DNA of 64,000 nucleotides, from the NCBI GenBank assembly GCA_937880755.1, contig CALGRX010000017.1, positions 62,001-126,000 of the forward strand. The letters are read 5' to 3'. Every line of letters starts with the position of its first letter. Position 1 is the stretch's first letter. The position numbers and the translations under genes were made by a program. This stretch comes from an uncultured Clostridia bacterium (GTDB lineage Bacteria > Bacillota > Clostridia > Christensenellales > UBA3700). Below the pieces are notes generated by a model that saw only the letters and a list, made by a program, of their open reading frames with translations, ran no database searches and was not told the DNA's origin. Positions 8,997 through 17,870 of the stretch are shown in pieces.

Positions 8997-9763
8997 GAGA
9001 AACGACTTGTCAAGTAGTGTACAACGTAGAGGTTGCTAGCGGAATATACGAGATGAAACTAGTTACCGATAGAGTAGACGATATATTGGGCGGACAATTC
9101 GTCAATATCAAGCTTCCTACTAGCGACACCCTTCTGAGACGCCCTTTTTGTCTTTGCGACTTTGACTCAAGCGACAATACCTTCGTCATTTGTTACGCCG
9201 TAGTAGGCAAGGGTACGGAAACATTGTCGCAAGTCAAGACGGGAGAAATTCTCAAGGCTACTCTACCGCTCGGCAACGGTTGGGACCCTCGTGGCAAGTA
9301 TTCTAAGATAATGCTCGTCGGCGGAGGTATGGGTAGCGCCGTACTTCCTGCCGTGGCAAGGCGTAGCGAGGGGGTAGATTGCGTATGCTATCTCGGCTTT
9401 GCCGACAAGAGCAAGGTGGTGCTTGAAGATAGACTTCGTGGTTTGTGTTCCGAGGTAGTGGTAGCCACCGACAACGGCAGTTACGGTCGCAAGGGCTTCG
9501 TCACCGACGTGGTCGCAGAGGATATAATCAAGTCGGGCGTAGAGGCAGTATTCTGTTGTGGGCCTGAGGTAATGTATAAGGCGCTCAAAAGAGCACTTGC
9601 CAAGGTGGATATACCCGTATATATATCGCTCGAACAAAGAATGGGTTGCGGAATAGGCGCGTGCCTCGTGTGCAACTGTATGATAGAGAGGGATGGCAAG
9701 CAAGGCTATTACCGAGTTTGCAAGGACGGTCCCGTATTCGAGCTGAGCGAGGTGGTACTATGA
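8987..9763 (+). CDS. pyrK: Dihydroorotate dehydrogenase electron-transfer subunit
   Basis: PyrK carries FAD and a [2Fe-2S] cluster and passes electrons from dihydroorotate, via PyrD, to NAD+. The 258-residue protein has the FAD site (LLRRPFCLCDFD), a nucleotide-binding loop (VGGGMGSAVLP), and the C-terminal cluster cysteines in CGIGACLVCNC followed by a fourth Cys in YRVCKDGPVF. ATG 8987 lies within the pyrF end and is where similarity to the family begins; upstream in-frame codons are the shadow of pyrF. Its partner pyrD overlaps by 4 nt. Confidence 0.94.
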   Translation: MSVRETTCQVVYNVEVASGIYEMKLVTDRVDDILGGQFVNIKLPTSDTLLRRPFCLCDFDSSDNTFVICYAVVGKGTETLSQVKTGEILKATLPLGNGWDPRGKYSKIMLVGGGMGSAVLPAVARRSEGVDCVCYLGFADKSKVVLEDRLRGLCSEVVVATDNGSYGRKGFVTDVVAEDIIKSGVEAVFCCGPEVMYKALKRALAKVDIPVYISLEQRMGCGIGACLVCNCMIERDGKQGYYRVCKDGPVFELSEVVL

Positions 9764-10668
9764 ATCTCAAAGTAAATATTGCAGGTGTAGAATTCAAAAA
9801 TCCTATCATCACGGCTAGCGGTACTTTCGGCTTTGGCAAAGAATATTCGCAATTCTATCCGCTGTCGGCTTTGGGCGGAATTTGCACCAAGGGCTTGACG
9901 CTCAATCCAAAGCTTGGCAATCCACCGCCACGCATAGCCGAGACGAGGTCGGGCATAATCAACAGCGTAGGGCTCCAAAACCCCGGCATCGACCACTATC
10001 TTGCCGAGGACGACGTCAGACTGACAGTAGAAGACGTGGTTGTCATAGCCAACGTAGCGGGGGCGTGCCTCGAGGACTATATCGCAATGGGCGAAAAAAT
10101 CAACGAGAGCAAAGCACAAATGGTAGAACTCAACATATCTTGTCCCAACGTCAAGGCGGGCGGAATGGCTTTTGGAATTTTGCCCGAGAGCGTGGAGAGA
10201 GTGACGAGGGCGGTCAAGGACGTGTGCAAAAAGCCCGTCATCACCAAGCTAAGTCCCAACGTGTCGTGCATAGCCGACAACGCAAGAGCGGCGGAAGCGG
10301 GTGGAGCCGACGGAATATCTCTCATCAATACCCTATCGGCAATGGCAATCAACTACAAGACTCGCCGTCCTATTCTATACAACAACCACGGTGGACTTAG
10401 CGGTGCGTGCGTCAAACCCGTCGCACTCAAGATGGTGTGGGATTGCTTCAACGCCGTCAAGATACCTATCATAGGTATGGGCGGTGTACAGAGTTACACC
10501 GACGTGTTAGAGTTTATGATATGCGGATCAAGGGCGGTGCAAGTCGGCACGTACAACTTCACCGAGCCAATGGGCGCATATAATATCGTCAAGGACTTGG
10601 AAGAATACGTCAAGGCGCAAGATATGGATATCAACGACTTGGTGGGTAGCCTTATCGTCAACGGTTGA
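9760..10668 (+). CDS. pyrD: Dihydroorotate dehydrogenase catalytic subunit, class 1B
   Basis: This FMN enzyme oxidises dihydroorotate to orotate. A class 1B assignment fits the adjacent pyrK and the catalytic cysteine in LNISCPNVKAGG. Other family segments are ITASGTFGFGKEY at the N-terminus and PIIGMGGV in the phosphate-binding half; length is 302 residues. ATG 9760 overlaps the pyrK stop as ATGA. The stop codon itself is part of the terminator stem that ends the operon. Confidence 0.95.
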   Translation: MNLKVNIAGVEFKNPIITASGTFGFGKEYSQFYPLSALGGICTKGLTLNPKLGNPPPRIAETRSGIINSVGLQNPGIDHYLAEDDVRLTVEDVVVIANVAGACLEDYIAMGEKINESKAQMVELNISCPNVKAGGMAFGILPESVERVTRAVKDVCKKPVITKLSPNVSCIADNARAAEAGGADGISLINTLSAMAINYKTRRPILYNNHGGLSGACVKPVALKMVWDCFNAVKIPIIGMGGVQSYTDVLEFMICGSRAVQVGTYNFTEPMGAYNIVKDLEEYVKAQDMDINDLVGSLIVNG

Positions 10669-10684
10669 CGAGGTCAACTTTTTT
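10664..10684 (+). terminator. Terminator after pyrD
   Basis: GTTGAC / GTCAAC stem with a 3-nt loop and six T. The left arm includes the pyrD stop codon. It separates pyrBCFKD from pyrE. Confidence 0.75.
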
Positions 10685-11145
10685 ACTCTAATAGATAGGC
10701 AAACACGGCAGGCAATTACGTCTGCTAGCAAAGCAAAAAACAAAGTTTAGCAACCGATAAGGTATAATATCGATGAAAGCGGTGTTAGGTCGAGTGCGGG
10801 AGCGAGTAGGTACGCAACGTGCAATATTGCACTAATCGGCTCTATAACAACACGCAAAAAGGGTATTATTATAATAGATAACTATTTAGAGAAGTTGACG
10901 ATATTATAATTATATTGCGTATGGCGCGTATAGTTTTGACAACACGCGACAGTCGCTAAGATTATAATTATATCTCGGTTGTGTATTATGTAATGACGAC
11001 AATAGGTACTTACGTTTCGGCTACGAATAGACGAGGGCGCCGCCGAGTAGAACAAAGCGAGCAAACCAATAATTATCGAAAGTAACTTTGGACGACAAAG
11101 TAAAACAAAAAAATACGAAATAGGATTAGACAAAAGGAGTAAACT
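10685..11145. other. 461-bp spacer between pyrD and pyrE
   Basis: No ORF with a ribosome binding site and no recognisable RNA family. It holds several AT-rich TATAAT-like blocks (near 10905 and 10970) and a TTGACA (near 10937), but the spacing (about 21 bp) is poor for a promoter. A promoter for pyrE must lie here if the upstream terminator is efficient. Confidence 0.4.
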
Positions 11146-11730
11146 ATGACCCAACAAGAAGCATTGGAAATTTACAAAAAGACGGGAGCAATTCTCAAAG
11201 GACATTTTCGTCTGACTTCGGGTAGACACTCGGACACTTATATGCAGAGCGCTAAGGTGTTCGTTAATCCCGAGTACAGCGAAGCGTTGTGCAAAGGACT
11301 TGCCGAGAAGTTGCAAGGCACCGAGGTTGATATGGTTATCTCGCCTGCTATCGGCGGTATTCTCATGGGATACGAGGTAGCTAGACAACTTGGCAAACCT
11401 AATATCTTTGCCGAGAGAGAGAACGGCGAGATGACTTTACGTAGAGGCTTTAGCGTAGAGCCAGGCACCAAAGTTATCGTGTGCGAAGACGTAGTTACTA
11501 CGGGTGGCTCGGTCAAAGAAGTTATCGCATTGATGCAATCTATGGGCGCAAAAGTTACGGCTGTCGCTTCAATCGTAGACAGAAGCAACGGCAAGGTTGA
11601 CTTCGGAGTTAAGTACGTCAACCTCATCAGCATGGACGTAGTATCCTACGAGCCTGAGGATTGTCCTATATGCAAAGAGGGCAAGCTCCCTCTCGTCAAG
11701 CCGGGTAGTAGACAAATCTTTACTAAATAA
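11146..11730 (+). CDS. pyrE: Orotate phosphoribosyltransferase
   Basis: PyrE joins orotate to PRPP to give OMP, the step before PyrF. The PRPP-binding motif is VIVCEDVVTTGGSVKE, and the N-terminal segment GHFRLTSGRHSDTYMQ is typical; 194 residues is normal. A strong AAAAGGAG lies 6-7 nt before the ATG. It is detached from the pyrBCFKD operon by a terminator and a 477-bp gap, so it may be separately regulated. The C-terminus carries CPICKEG, a small cysteine pair seen in some clostridial PyrE. Confidence 0.95.
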   Translation: MTQQEALEIYKKTGAILKGHFRLTSGRHSDTYMQSAKVFVNPEYSEALCKGLAEKLQGTEVDMVISPAIGGILMGYEVARQLGKPNIFAERENGEMTLRRGFSVEPGTKVIVCEDVVTTGGSVKEVIALMQSMGAKVTAVASIVDRSNGKVDFGVKYVNLISMDVVSYEPEDCPICKEGKLPLVKPGSRQIFTK

Positions 11731-12108
11731 AGCAAATATAACGCCGTAGAAGCGTGATTATGACGCGAATATCTCGCAACAACGCACGTAACGCGACGGT
11801 TGCGACCGAAGACTTTGTTTGTGATGGCGTAGTTATCGACACGCCCGATTCAATAGTCTAATCGCGGAGTGCGCATATTGACCGAAAGGATGAAAAGGTT
11901 GATACGTATCGACTTATCGACGTTGATAGGGCGTTGTATCGCGAGCAATACGGCGTGATACACGGGGTAAGTTAGACTTTATACAAACAACATACACGTT
12001 GCGTTGCGTGTAGTACGACGCCATTGTTCGCAATACATAGGCGTATGGTCAACGATATTGCAAGATATATCGTGCGATAGTATCGAGAATATAACTAGGG
12101 GAAGGATT
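11731..12108. other. 378-bp spacer between pyrE and the PNP gene
   Basis: No supported gene. It contains one copy of the palindromic motif described at 11898-11913. The remainder is rich in CGA/GCG/TAT words without an obvious promoter or terminator. Confidence 0.4.
11898..11913. repeat. Palindromic intergenic motif, copy 1
   Basis: The sequence GTTGATACGTATCGAC is a near-perfect 16-bp palindrome preceded by AAAAG. Related copies are at 15474, 52994 and 59319. Confidence 0.5.
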
Positions 12109-12936
12109 ATGCAAGAGTGGAAGATTCAACTTGATAAGGCTTATGCAAGCTTGAGGGCGCAAGTCGACTTCGAGCCCAAGGTAGGTATAGTGCTCGGCTC
12201 GGGATTGGGCGGATTTGCAAACTCTATCGAGGTAGTCAAGATCTTGCCGTATAGCTTAATCGATGGTATGCCGCTTAGCACCGTAGAGGGACACGCGGGA
12301 CAATTCGTCTTCGGCTATATAGGTGAGGTTCCCGTAGTGGCTATGCAAGGAAGACTGCACATGTACGAGGGCTACACTTCTCAAGAGGTCGTAATGCCTA
12401 TTAGGCTTATGGCTAAGGCGGGGGCTAAGTATCTCGTAGTTACCAACGCCGCGGGCGGAATAAGCTTTAGAGATATAGGCACGCTTATGCTCATCACCGA
12501 CCATATATCGAGTTTGGTTGCCTCTCCTCTCATCGGCACCAACTACGAGGAGATGGGTGTGCGCTTCCCCGATATGACGCACGCATATTCGCAAGAACTT
12601 GCCGATATCGCTAAGGGGGTGGCTGTAGAGCATAATATAGACCTCAAAGAGGGCGTATATATGCAATTCTACGGACCACAATTCGAGACTCCCGCCGAAA
12701 TAAGAATGGCGCGCGCAATGGGCGCGGACGCGGTTGGTATGAGTACTACGGTAGAGGTAATTGCCGCAAAACATATGGGTATGCAAGTACTTGGAATATC
12801 TTGTATCACCAACCCCGCCGCAGGACTGTCGCAAGGCACGCTGTCGCACGTTGACGTTCAACACGCCGCCGATATAGCCGGGGAGAAGCTGGGACTTCTC
12901 ATTAGAGAAACGATAAAGAGATTGTCTAGCGAGTAA
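12109..12936 (+). CDS. Purine nucleoside phosphorylase (trimeric PNP family)
   Basis: The 275-residue protein phosphorolyses purine nucleosides such as inosine and guanosine. Signatures are IVLGSGLGGFA near the N-terminus, GRLHMYEGYT, VTNAAGGI, and PQFETPAEIRMARAMGADAVGMST, which is the phosphate/purine site of the trimeric class. ATG 12109 follows AGGGGAAGG; upstream in-frame codons lack similarity. It sits between pyrE and an MTA/SAH-deaminase-like gene, which gives a nucleotide-salvage context. Exact purine preference is not determined. Confidence 0.92.
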   Translation: MQEWKIQLDKAYASLRAQVDFEPKVGIVLGSGLGGFANSIEVVKILPYSLIDGMPLSTVEGHAGQFVFGYIGEVPVVAMQGRLHMYEGYTSQEVVMPIRLMAKAGAKYLVVTNAAGGISFRDIGTLMLITDHISSLVASPLIGTNYEEMGVRFPDMTHAYSQELADIAKGVAVEHNIDLKEGVYMQFYGPQFETPAEIRMARAMGADAVGMSTTVEVIAAKHMGMQVLGISCITNPAAGLSQGTLSHVDVQHAADIAGEKLGLLIRETIKRLSSE

Positions 12937-13398
12937 GGTATTACCACCAAAGTAAATATATACGGTAGCCGACCGCCTATAACAAGCAACCGACTACTTA
13001 ATAAGCGCGACAAACAATCGACCACCTTTTTGGTCTTCGACAGCGAGTGAATAGCGTAATGCAACAAGTATAATAAGAAGCCGCAAAGTGCTTGACAAAC
13101 ATCGACTACTCTATAGACGCACGACAGCGAGTGCTTAGCGTAATGCAACAAGTATAATAATAAGCCGCAAAGTGCTTGACAAACATCGACTACTCTATAG
13201 ACGCACGTCAGCGAGTGCTTAGCGTAATGCAACAAGTATAATATTAAGAAGTTGCAAAGTGCTTGACAAACAGTCGGCATACGATAAAACAACTTTAATG
13301 CGATTGCTCACAATACTACTAAGAAAAGAAAATTTGTTAGTCAAAGCGACGGCAAATCAATATAAAATCACGCCTAATAATAGACGAAAGGGAAAGCA
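12937..13398. other. 462-bp spacer with tandem repeats
   Basis: Non-coding spacer holding the 84-bp tandem repeat (13041-13271). The flanks have no gene. The last 15 bp provide the GAAAGGGAAAG ribosome binding site of the next gene. Confidence 0.6.
13041..13271. repeat. 84-bp tandem repeat, about 2.7 copies
   Basis: Units begin at CAGCGAGTG (13041, 13125, 13209), giving an exact 84-bp period. Units one and two are nearly identical. The third runs about 63 bp, to GTGCTTGACAAACA. Each unit contains a TATAATA block and a CTTGACAAAC block, but in an order and spacing that do not form a standard promoter inside one unit. Confidence 0.9.
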
Positions 13399-14697
13399 AT
13401 GAAGTATAGAATCTACAATGCAAAAATATTGACTGCCGAGCACGGCTTAATTGACGGAGAAATGTGGGTAGAAGGGGGCAAAATCACCTTTTTGTCACAA
13501 TGCTCGCCACTTATTCTCAAGCCGTGGGATAGAGAGATAGATATGCAAGGCAATCTGGTGATGCCGTCTTTCAAGGACGCGCACGCCCATTCGCCTATGA
13601 CCTTCCTAAGGTCGTTTGCCGATGATTTACCACTCGATAGGTGGCTGTTTGACAAGGTTTTTCCTTACGAAGCTTGCCTTACGGGCGAGGATTGCTATTG
13701 GCTTAGTAGACTTGCGATTTTGGAGTATTTGTCTAGCGGTATCAGCGCAGTGAGCGACATGTACTTCTATTTGGACGACATAGCAGGTGCATTCGTAGAC
13801 AGCGGTATGCGCAACGTAATTATGGAAGGCATAACGCAAGGCAACGGACCTAAGGACAAGATGTGGGTAAGGCTAGACGAGGGTAGAAGAAACCTTGACG
13901 GCAAGGGCGGACTAATAGAATATAGATTGGGTATACACGCCGAATACACCAACGACCTAAGCAATATAGAAGCATTCGCCGAGTATAGCAAGGTCAACGA
14001 TATGCCCGTATGTATGCACATATCCGAGACCAAGTCGGAAGTGGACAACTGTATCAAGAAGTACGGAAAGTCGCCTATAAAACTAATGCACGATATGGGT
14101 ATGTTGGATAGAGGCGCAACGTTATATCATTGCGTGCATCTATCCGACGAGGATATAGATATCATAGCGCAAGACGGGGCAAGCGTGGTGAGTTGTCCTG
14201 CCAGCAATCTAAAACTTGCAAGCGGTATCGCGCCACTAGAAAAGCTTAGGAAAAAGGGCATTAATATAGGACTTGGCACCGACGGCGCGGCTAGCAACAA
14301 TAGCCTTGATATGTTGAGAGAAACCTATCTTGCAACCACCTTGCAAAAGTATCTAAATAACGACGCTTCCGCCCTACCTGCCGACGTTGTGCTCGATATG
14401 GCGACAAAGGGTTCGGCTAAGGCAATGGGACTCAAAGATTTGGACGGACTATACGTGGGCGCGCAAGCCGACCTATGCGTAATCGACCTAAATAAACCTA
14501 ATATGCGACCTATCAACAATATCGTCAAAAACGTGGTATACGCAGGTAGCAAAGCCGACGTGTTGATGACGATGGTTGCGGGAAAAATCAAGTATGAAAA
14601 GGGCGAGTACTTCGTAGGCGAGAGCGTGGACAAGATATATTCAATGGCGGAGAAAATTACCGCGCGCATCAAAAAGCAAGTCAAATCGGGCAAATAA
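13399..14697 (+). CDS. Amidohydrolase of the MTA/SAH deaminase family
   Basis: This 432-residue metal-dependent hydrolase resembles 5'-methylthioadenosine / S-adenosylhomocysteine deaminases. Visible metal and substrate motifs are KDAHAHSPMTFLRS, IHAEYT, CMHISET, LYHCVHLSDEDI and GLGTDGAASNNSLDM, the last strongly typical of this group. Members deaminate MTA, SAH or adenosine to the inosyl forms. Placement two genes after pyrE and next to a purine nucleoside phosphorylase fits purine salvage, since the phosphorylase could use the product. The ATG follows GAAAGGGAAAG. Confidence 0.87.
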   Translation: MKYRIYNAKILTAEHGLIDGEMWVEGGKITFLSQCSPLILKPWDREIDMQGNLVMPSFKDAHAHSPMTFLRSFADDLPLDRWLFDKVFPYEACLTGEDCYWLSRLAILEYLSSGISAVSDMYFYLDDIAGAFVDSGMRNVIMEGITQGNGPKDKMWVRLDEGRRNLDGKGGLIEYRLGIHAEYTNDLSNIEAFAEYSKVNDMPVCMHISETKSEVDNCIKKYGKSPIKLMHDMGMLDRGATLYHCVHLSDEDIDIIAQDGASVVSCPASNLKLASGIAPLEKLRKKGINIGLGTDGAASNNSLDMLRETYLATTLQKYLNNDASALPADVVLDMATKGSAKAMGLKDLDGLYVGAQADLCVIDLNKPNMRPINNIVKNVVYAGSKADVLMTMVAGKIKYEKGEYFVGESVDKIYSMAEKITARIKKQVKSGK

Positions 14698-14730
14698 TAG
14701 CGACAACCCAAGTCCAATAGAAATAGCTGC

Positions 14731-14866
14731 CAAAAGTGTGTTTTGCGGACAATCACTAATATGGCTCGAATATAAGCAAAAGTACGACCAACGACTATGA
14801 TTAAGATAGTATGGCGATGACCAAAAGTGCGACTAGCGACTAGAATTAAGATAGCGCGATAACGGA
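14731..14866. repeat. Diverged 45-bp tandem repeat, three copies
   Basis: Copies begin with CAAAAGT at 14731, 14777 and 14822 (46- and 45-bp steps). The second and third share ACGAC, ATTAAGATAG and similar words. No ORF crosses them. Confidence 0.65.
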
Positions 14867-14912
14867 CAGAAAGCACGGCTTATGAAAAATAAAATAAGCG
14901 TGAAACAGTAAA

Positions 14913-14948
14913 ACTTGGCAAAACAACCAAACTTGGCAAAACAACCAA
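14913..14948. repeat. Two perfect 18-bp direct repeats
   Basis: ACTTGGCAAAACAACCAA occurs twice in tandem, just before the next gene. Confidence 0.85.
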
Positions 14949-14974
14949 ACACGATAAGGAAGATTAGTGACCAT

Positions 14975-15463
14975 ATGAGTACTGTCAAAGACAACAAAAA
15001 ACTAAAAATAGCAATGCTCGTGATAGTTACGCTATTAGTCGTGACGGCGGTGTTTTTGACGATATTCCTCGTGGAAAAAAACGACAAGAGCAGATGGGAG
15101 AAGAGCTATATCGGTCAAGTCAATGACGGTAGCGCAATGCAGTGGTCGGTAGCGAGCGTGGACTTTGCAAGGACCATAGACGGCAAGAACGCAAGCGAGG
15201 GCAAGATATGGGCGGTGGTGCAGATAGATATGACGATGCTCAAGGATAAGACTATCTCCCCTATTGACTTTGAGCTTAGCGGTGTATCTCCCGACACTAC
15301 GATAGAGAGTTGCCTTGCGAGTAAAATCAAAGCCAAAAAGGGCGAAACAAAAGTAATTAAACTTGCCTTTGAGGTAGAGGAAAGCGGAGCGGAACTAAAA
15401 CTGTATTACGGCGAATACGCAGTAAATATTGGCAGTAGTATGCAAGGCACGCCTATACAATAA
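14975..15463 (+). CDS. Membrane-anchored protein of unknown function (possibly DUF4352-like)
   Basis: A 162-residue protein. Residues about 9-30 form one strongly hydrophobic segment after a lysine-rich start, so the rest probably faces outside. The extracytoplasmic part is a single compact beta-rich domain; the pattern SEGKIWAVVQIDMTM with a later LAFEVEESGAELKLYY resembles the Ig-like DUF4352 fold, but this is only a guess. ATG 14975 is chosen, with AAGGA 14 nt upstream. A TTG at 14915 is in frame, but it would translate the 18-bp DNA repeats. Confidence 0.6.
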   Translation: MSTVKDNKKLKIAMLVIVTLLVVTAVFLTIFLVEKNDKSRWEKSYIGQVNDGSAMQWSVASVDFARTIDGKNASEGKIWAVVQIDMTMLKDKTISPIDFELSGVSPDTTIESCLASKIKAKKGETKVIKLAFEVEESGAELKLYYGEYAVNIGSSMQGTPIQ

Positions 15464-15792
15464 ATGTCGAAAAGTCGATACGTATCGCAAATAACACACG
15501 TTTAGGTAGTCACGCTATTTGGTGATCGAGTAAATATTAGACTTATATAAGTTAATGCGTAATGACGATTATACAGAAAAACGTAAGAGCTTGGTCGACA
15601 GACGGATTGGATAAATCACAAGGGTATGCGTCAAACGATAAAAAAGTAAAATCGCATACGGCAAAAAATTGAGACTACTTACCATTGACTAACTCAAGTC
15701 AAAGAGGTATGCAAAATATTACAAAAACGGTAGTGCCAAAATAGTGCAATACCAAAGATAACAAAATAACTAGAATTAGATAGGAGCAACAA
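15464..15792. other. 329-bp spacer before the ABC-F gene
   Basis: Contains palindromic motif copy 2 near its left end. TTGACT-AACTCA-AGTCAA (near 15686) is an inverted repeat that could also serve as a -35 box, but the matching -10 is weak. No ORF is supported. Confidence 0.4.
15474..15489. repeat. Palindromic intergenic motif, copy 2
   Basis: GTCGATACGTATCGCA, 10 bp after the stop codon of the preceding gene and preceded by AAAA. The core CGATACGTATCG is a perfect palindrome. Confidence 0.55.
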
Positions 15793-17367
15793 ATGTTACA
15801 AGTCAACGACCTTTATTTGCAATTCGGAGGAAGAAAACTCTTCGAGGACGTCAACCTCAAGTTTACCGAGGGCAACTGCTACGGCGTGATAGGTGCCAAC
15901 GGAGCGGGTAAGTCCACCTTCCTCAAAATTTTGTCGGGAGAACTCGAGCCAACCAGAGGCACCGTGTCCATAGGCAAAAATCAAAGAATAAGCGTGCTGG
16001 AACAAAACCAAAACAAGTACGACGACTGCACCGTGTTGAGAACGGTGTTGATGGGACACAAGCGACTCGTGGAGATTATGGACGAAAAGGACGCTTTGTA
16101 TTGCAAGGAGGACTTTGACGAAGCCGACGGTCTCAAAGCCTCCAAACTCGAAGAGGAATTTGCCGAACTCGGCGGTTGGGAAGCCGAGAGCGACGCGGCG
16201 TCACTGCTCAATGAACTAAAGTTTGGCGAAGAATACCACTATATGTTGATGAGCGAGCTTGACGGTAAACAAAAAGTCAAGATTTTGCTTGCGCAAGCCT
16301 TGTTTGGCAATCCCGACATTTTGATACTAGACGAGCCTACCAACAACCTTGACGCCAAGACGATAATGTGGCTGGAAAAGTACCTTATGGAGTTCAAAAA
16401 CACCCTCATCATCGTGTCGCACAACCGTCACTTCCTCAACAAGGTGTGTACTCACATCTGCGACGTGGACTACGGTCAAATCAATATGTTCGTGGGCAAC
16501 TACGACTTTTGGTACGAGACCAACCAACTGCTGGCTAAGCAGGCGAGAGAAGCCAACAAGAAAGCCGAAGCGAGAGCCAAAGAATTGCAAGAATTTATCG
16601 CAAGATTTTCTGCCAATGCAAGTAAGTCAAGGCAAGCAACTTCACGTAAAAAGGAACTTGAAAAACTCACTCTCGAAGATATCAAGCCGTCTAGTAGAAA
16701 GTATCCTTATATCAACTTCGACTTTGACGGAGAACCGGGTAAGGACACCTTGACGGTGGAAGGTCTAACCAAAAAGGGTTTCTTCGAGGACGTGAGCTTT
16801 ACCGTGCAAAAGGGCGAAAAGATTGCCATCTTGTCCGACAAATCCATTGCCGTATCTATGTTGTTTGACGTTATTATGGGCAAAGAGCAACCCGACGCGG
16901 GCATAGTAAAATGGGGCAAGACGATAAATCCTAGTTACGTACCGCAAAACTTCGACAGTTTCTTCGACGGGGTGGACTTGACGCTCGTGCAATGGCTCAA
17001 CCAATACAGCAAGGACAATACCGAAAGTTACCTGAGAAGTTGGCTGGGTAGAATGCTCTTCTCGGGAGAAGAGGCACTCAAAAAGGCTAAGGTACTGTCG
17101 GGTGGCGAAAAGGTGAGATGTATGATGGCAAGGGCTATGCTACAAGCCGGCAACTTCCTAATCTTGGACGAGCCTACCAACCACCTCGACCTCGAGTCGA
17201 TACAAGCCCTCAATAAGGGTATGATAAACTATAAAGGCAGTATGCTGTTTGCCTCGCACGACCAAGAACTTATGCAAACGGTGGCAAACAGAATAATAGA
17301 AATCAACGGCACTAAGACCTTTGATAAACTGACAACGTACGAGGAATATCTCGATATGATAGACTGA
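15793..17367 (+). CDS. ABC-F family ATPase (YbiT/YkpA-like)
   Basis: A 524-residue soluble tandem ABC protein with no membrane segment, as in ABC-F factors that act on ribosomes. Domain 1 has an intact Walker A (GANGAGKST) and Walker B (ILILDEPTNNLD) but an altered signature (SELDGKQKV). Domain 2 has an intact signature (LSGGEKVRC) and Walker B (FLILDEPTNHLD), but its Walker A position reads ILSDKSIAVSMLF, with neither the GKS/T lysine nor the glycines. Both halves of one composite ATP site are therefore degenerate while the other site is complete. The linker segment SANASKSRQATSRKKELEKL is typical of the YbiT branch. AGGAG precedes the ATG. Confidence 0.9.
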   Translation: MLQVNDLYLQFGGRKLFEDVNLKFTEGNCYGVIGANGAGKSTFLKILSGELEPTRGTVSIGKNQRISVLEQNQNKYDDCTVLRTVLMGHKRLVEIMDEKDALYCKEDFDEADGLKASKLEEEFAELGGWEAESDAASLLNELKFGEEYHYMLMSELDGKQKVKILLAQALFGNPDILILDEPTNNLDAKTIMWLEKYLMEFKNTLIIVSHNRHFLNKVCTHICDVDYGQINMFVGNYDFWYETNQLLAKQAREANKKAEARAKELQEFIARFSANASKSRQATSRKKELEKLTLEDIKPSSRKYPYINFDFDGEPGKDTLTVEGLTKKGFFEDVSFTVQKGEKIAILSDKSIAVSMLFDVIMGKEQPDAGIVKWGKTINPSYVPQNFDSFFDGVDLTLVQWLNQYSKDNTESYLRSWLGRMLFSGEEALKKAKVLSGGEKVRCMMARAMLQAGNFLILDEPTNHLDLESIQALNKGMINYKGSMLFASHDQELMQTVANRIIEINGTKTFDKLTTYEEYLDMID

Positions 17368-17381
17368 TAAGGAGAACAATT

Positions 17382-17870
17382 ATGAACGACATCGACAAAA
17401 AAATTCTTGACATTTTGAAAAACGACAGCCGTATTTCGGCGGGTGCAATCGCGGCAATGCTCGGTATGGAAGAGAGCGAAGTGACCAAGAGGATAGAGGA
17501 TATGCAAGATAGCGGAGTGTTGGTCAAATATACCGCCGTCATCAATAGCGAACTCACTCAAGACGAGAGCGTGACGGCTCTAATCGAGGTCAAAGTTACG
17601 CCTCAATCCACTCACGGCTTTGACAATATCGCAAGGGAGATTATGGCTTACGAAGAAGTGTCGAGCGTGTACCTTATGAGCGGAGCGTATGACCTCGTAG
17701 TGATAGTCGAAGGCAAGACTATCAAACAAGTAGCGGGATTTATCTCCGAGAAGCTGTCGGTAATGGAAAACGTTTTGTCTACGGCAACCCACTTTATACT
17801 CAAAAAGTATAAGTCTGAAGGCATTATTCTAGACAAAAAATATACAAAGAAAAGAGAAGTGATAGCATGA
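17382..17870 (+). CDS. Lrp/AsnC-family transcriptional regulator
   Basis: This 162-residue regulator begins with the family helix-turn-helix (IDKKILDILKNDSRISAGAIAAMLG). A C-terminal RAM/AsnC ligand-binding domain covers residues about 65-145 (GAYDLVVIVEGKT). AAGGAGAAC lies before the ATG. The stop overlaps the aminotransferase start (ATGA), so the two proteins are made together. The regulator probably senses an amino acid related to that enzyme; which one is unknown. Confidence 0.93.
   Translation: MNDIDKKILDILKNDSRISAGAIAAMLGMEESEVTKRIEDMQDSGVLVKYTAVINSELTQDESVTALIEVKVTPQSTHGFDNIAREIMAYEEVSSVYLMSGAYDLVVIVEGKTIKQVAGFISEKLSVMENVLSTATHFILKKYKSEGIILDKKYTKKREVIA

Noticed and set aside
10685..11145. 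PyrR-type attenuator or uracil-responsive leader before pyrE
   Set aside because: No conserved anti-antiterminator loop or T-rich terminator is seen directly before pyrE.
13041..13271. CRISPR array
   Set aside because: The 84-bp units are directly contiguous, with no alternating unique spacers, and no cas genes are nearby.
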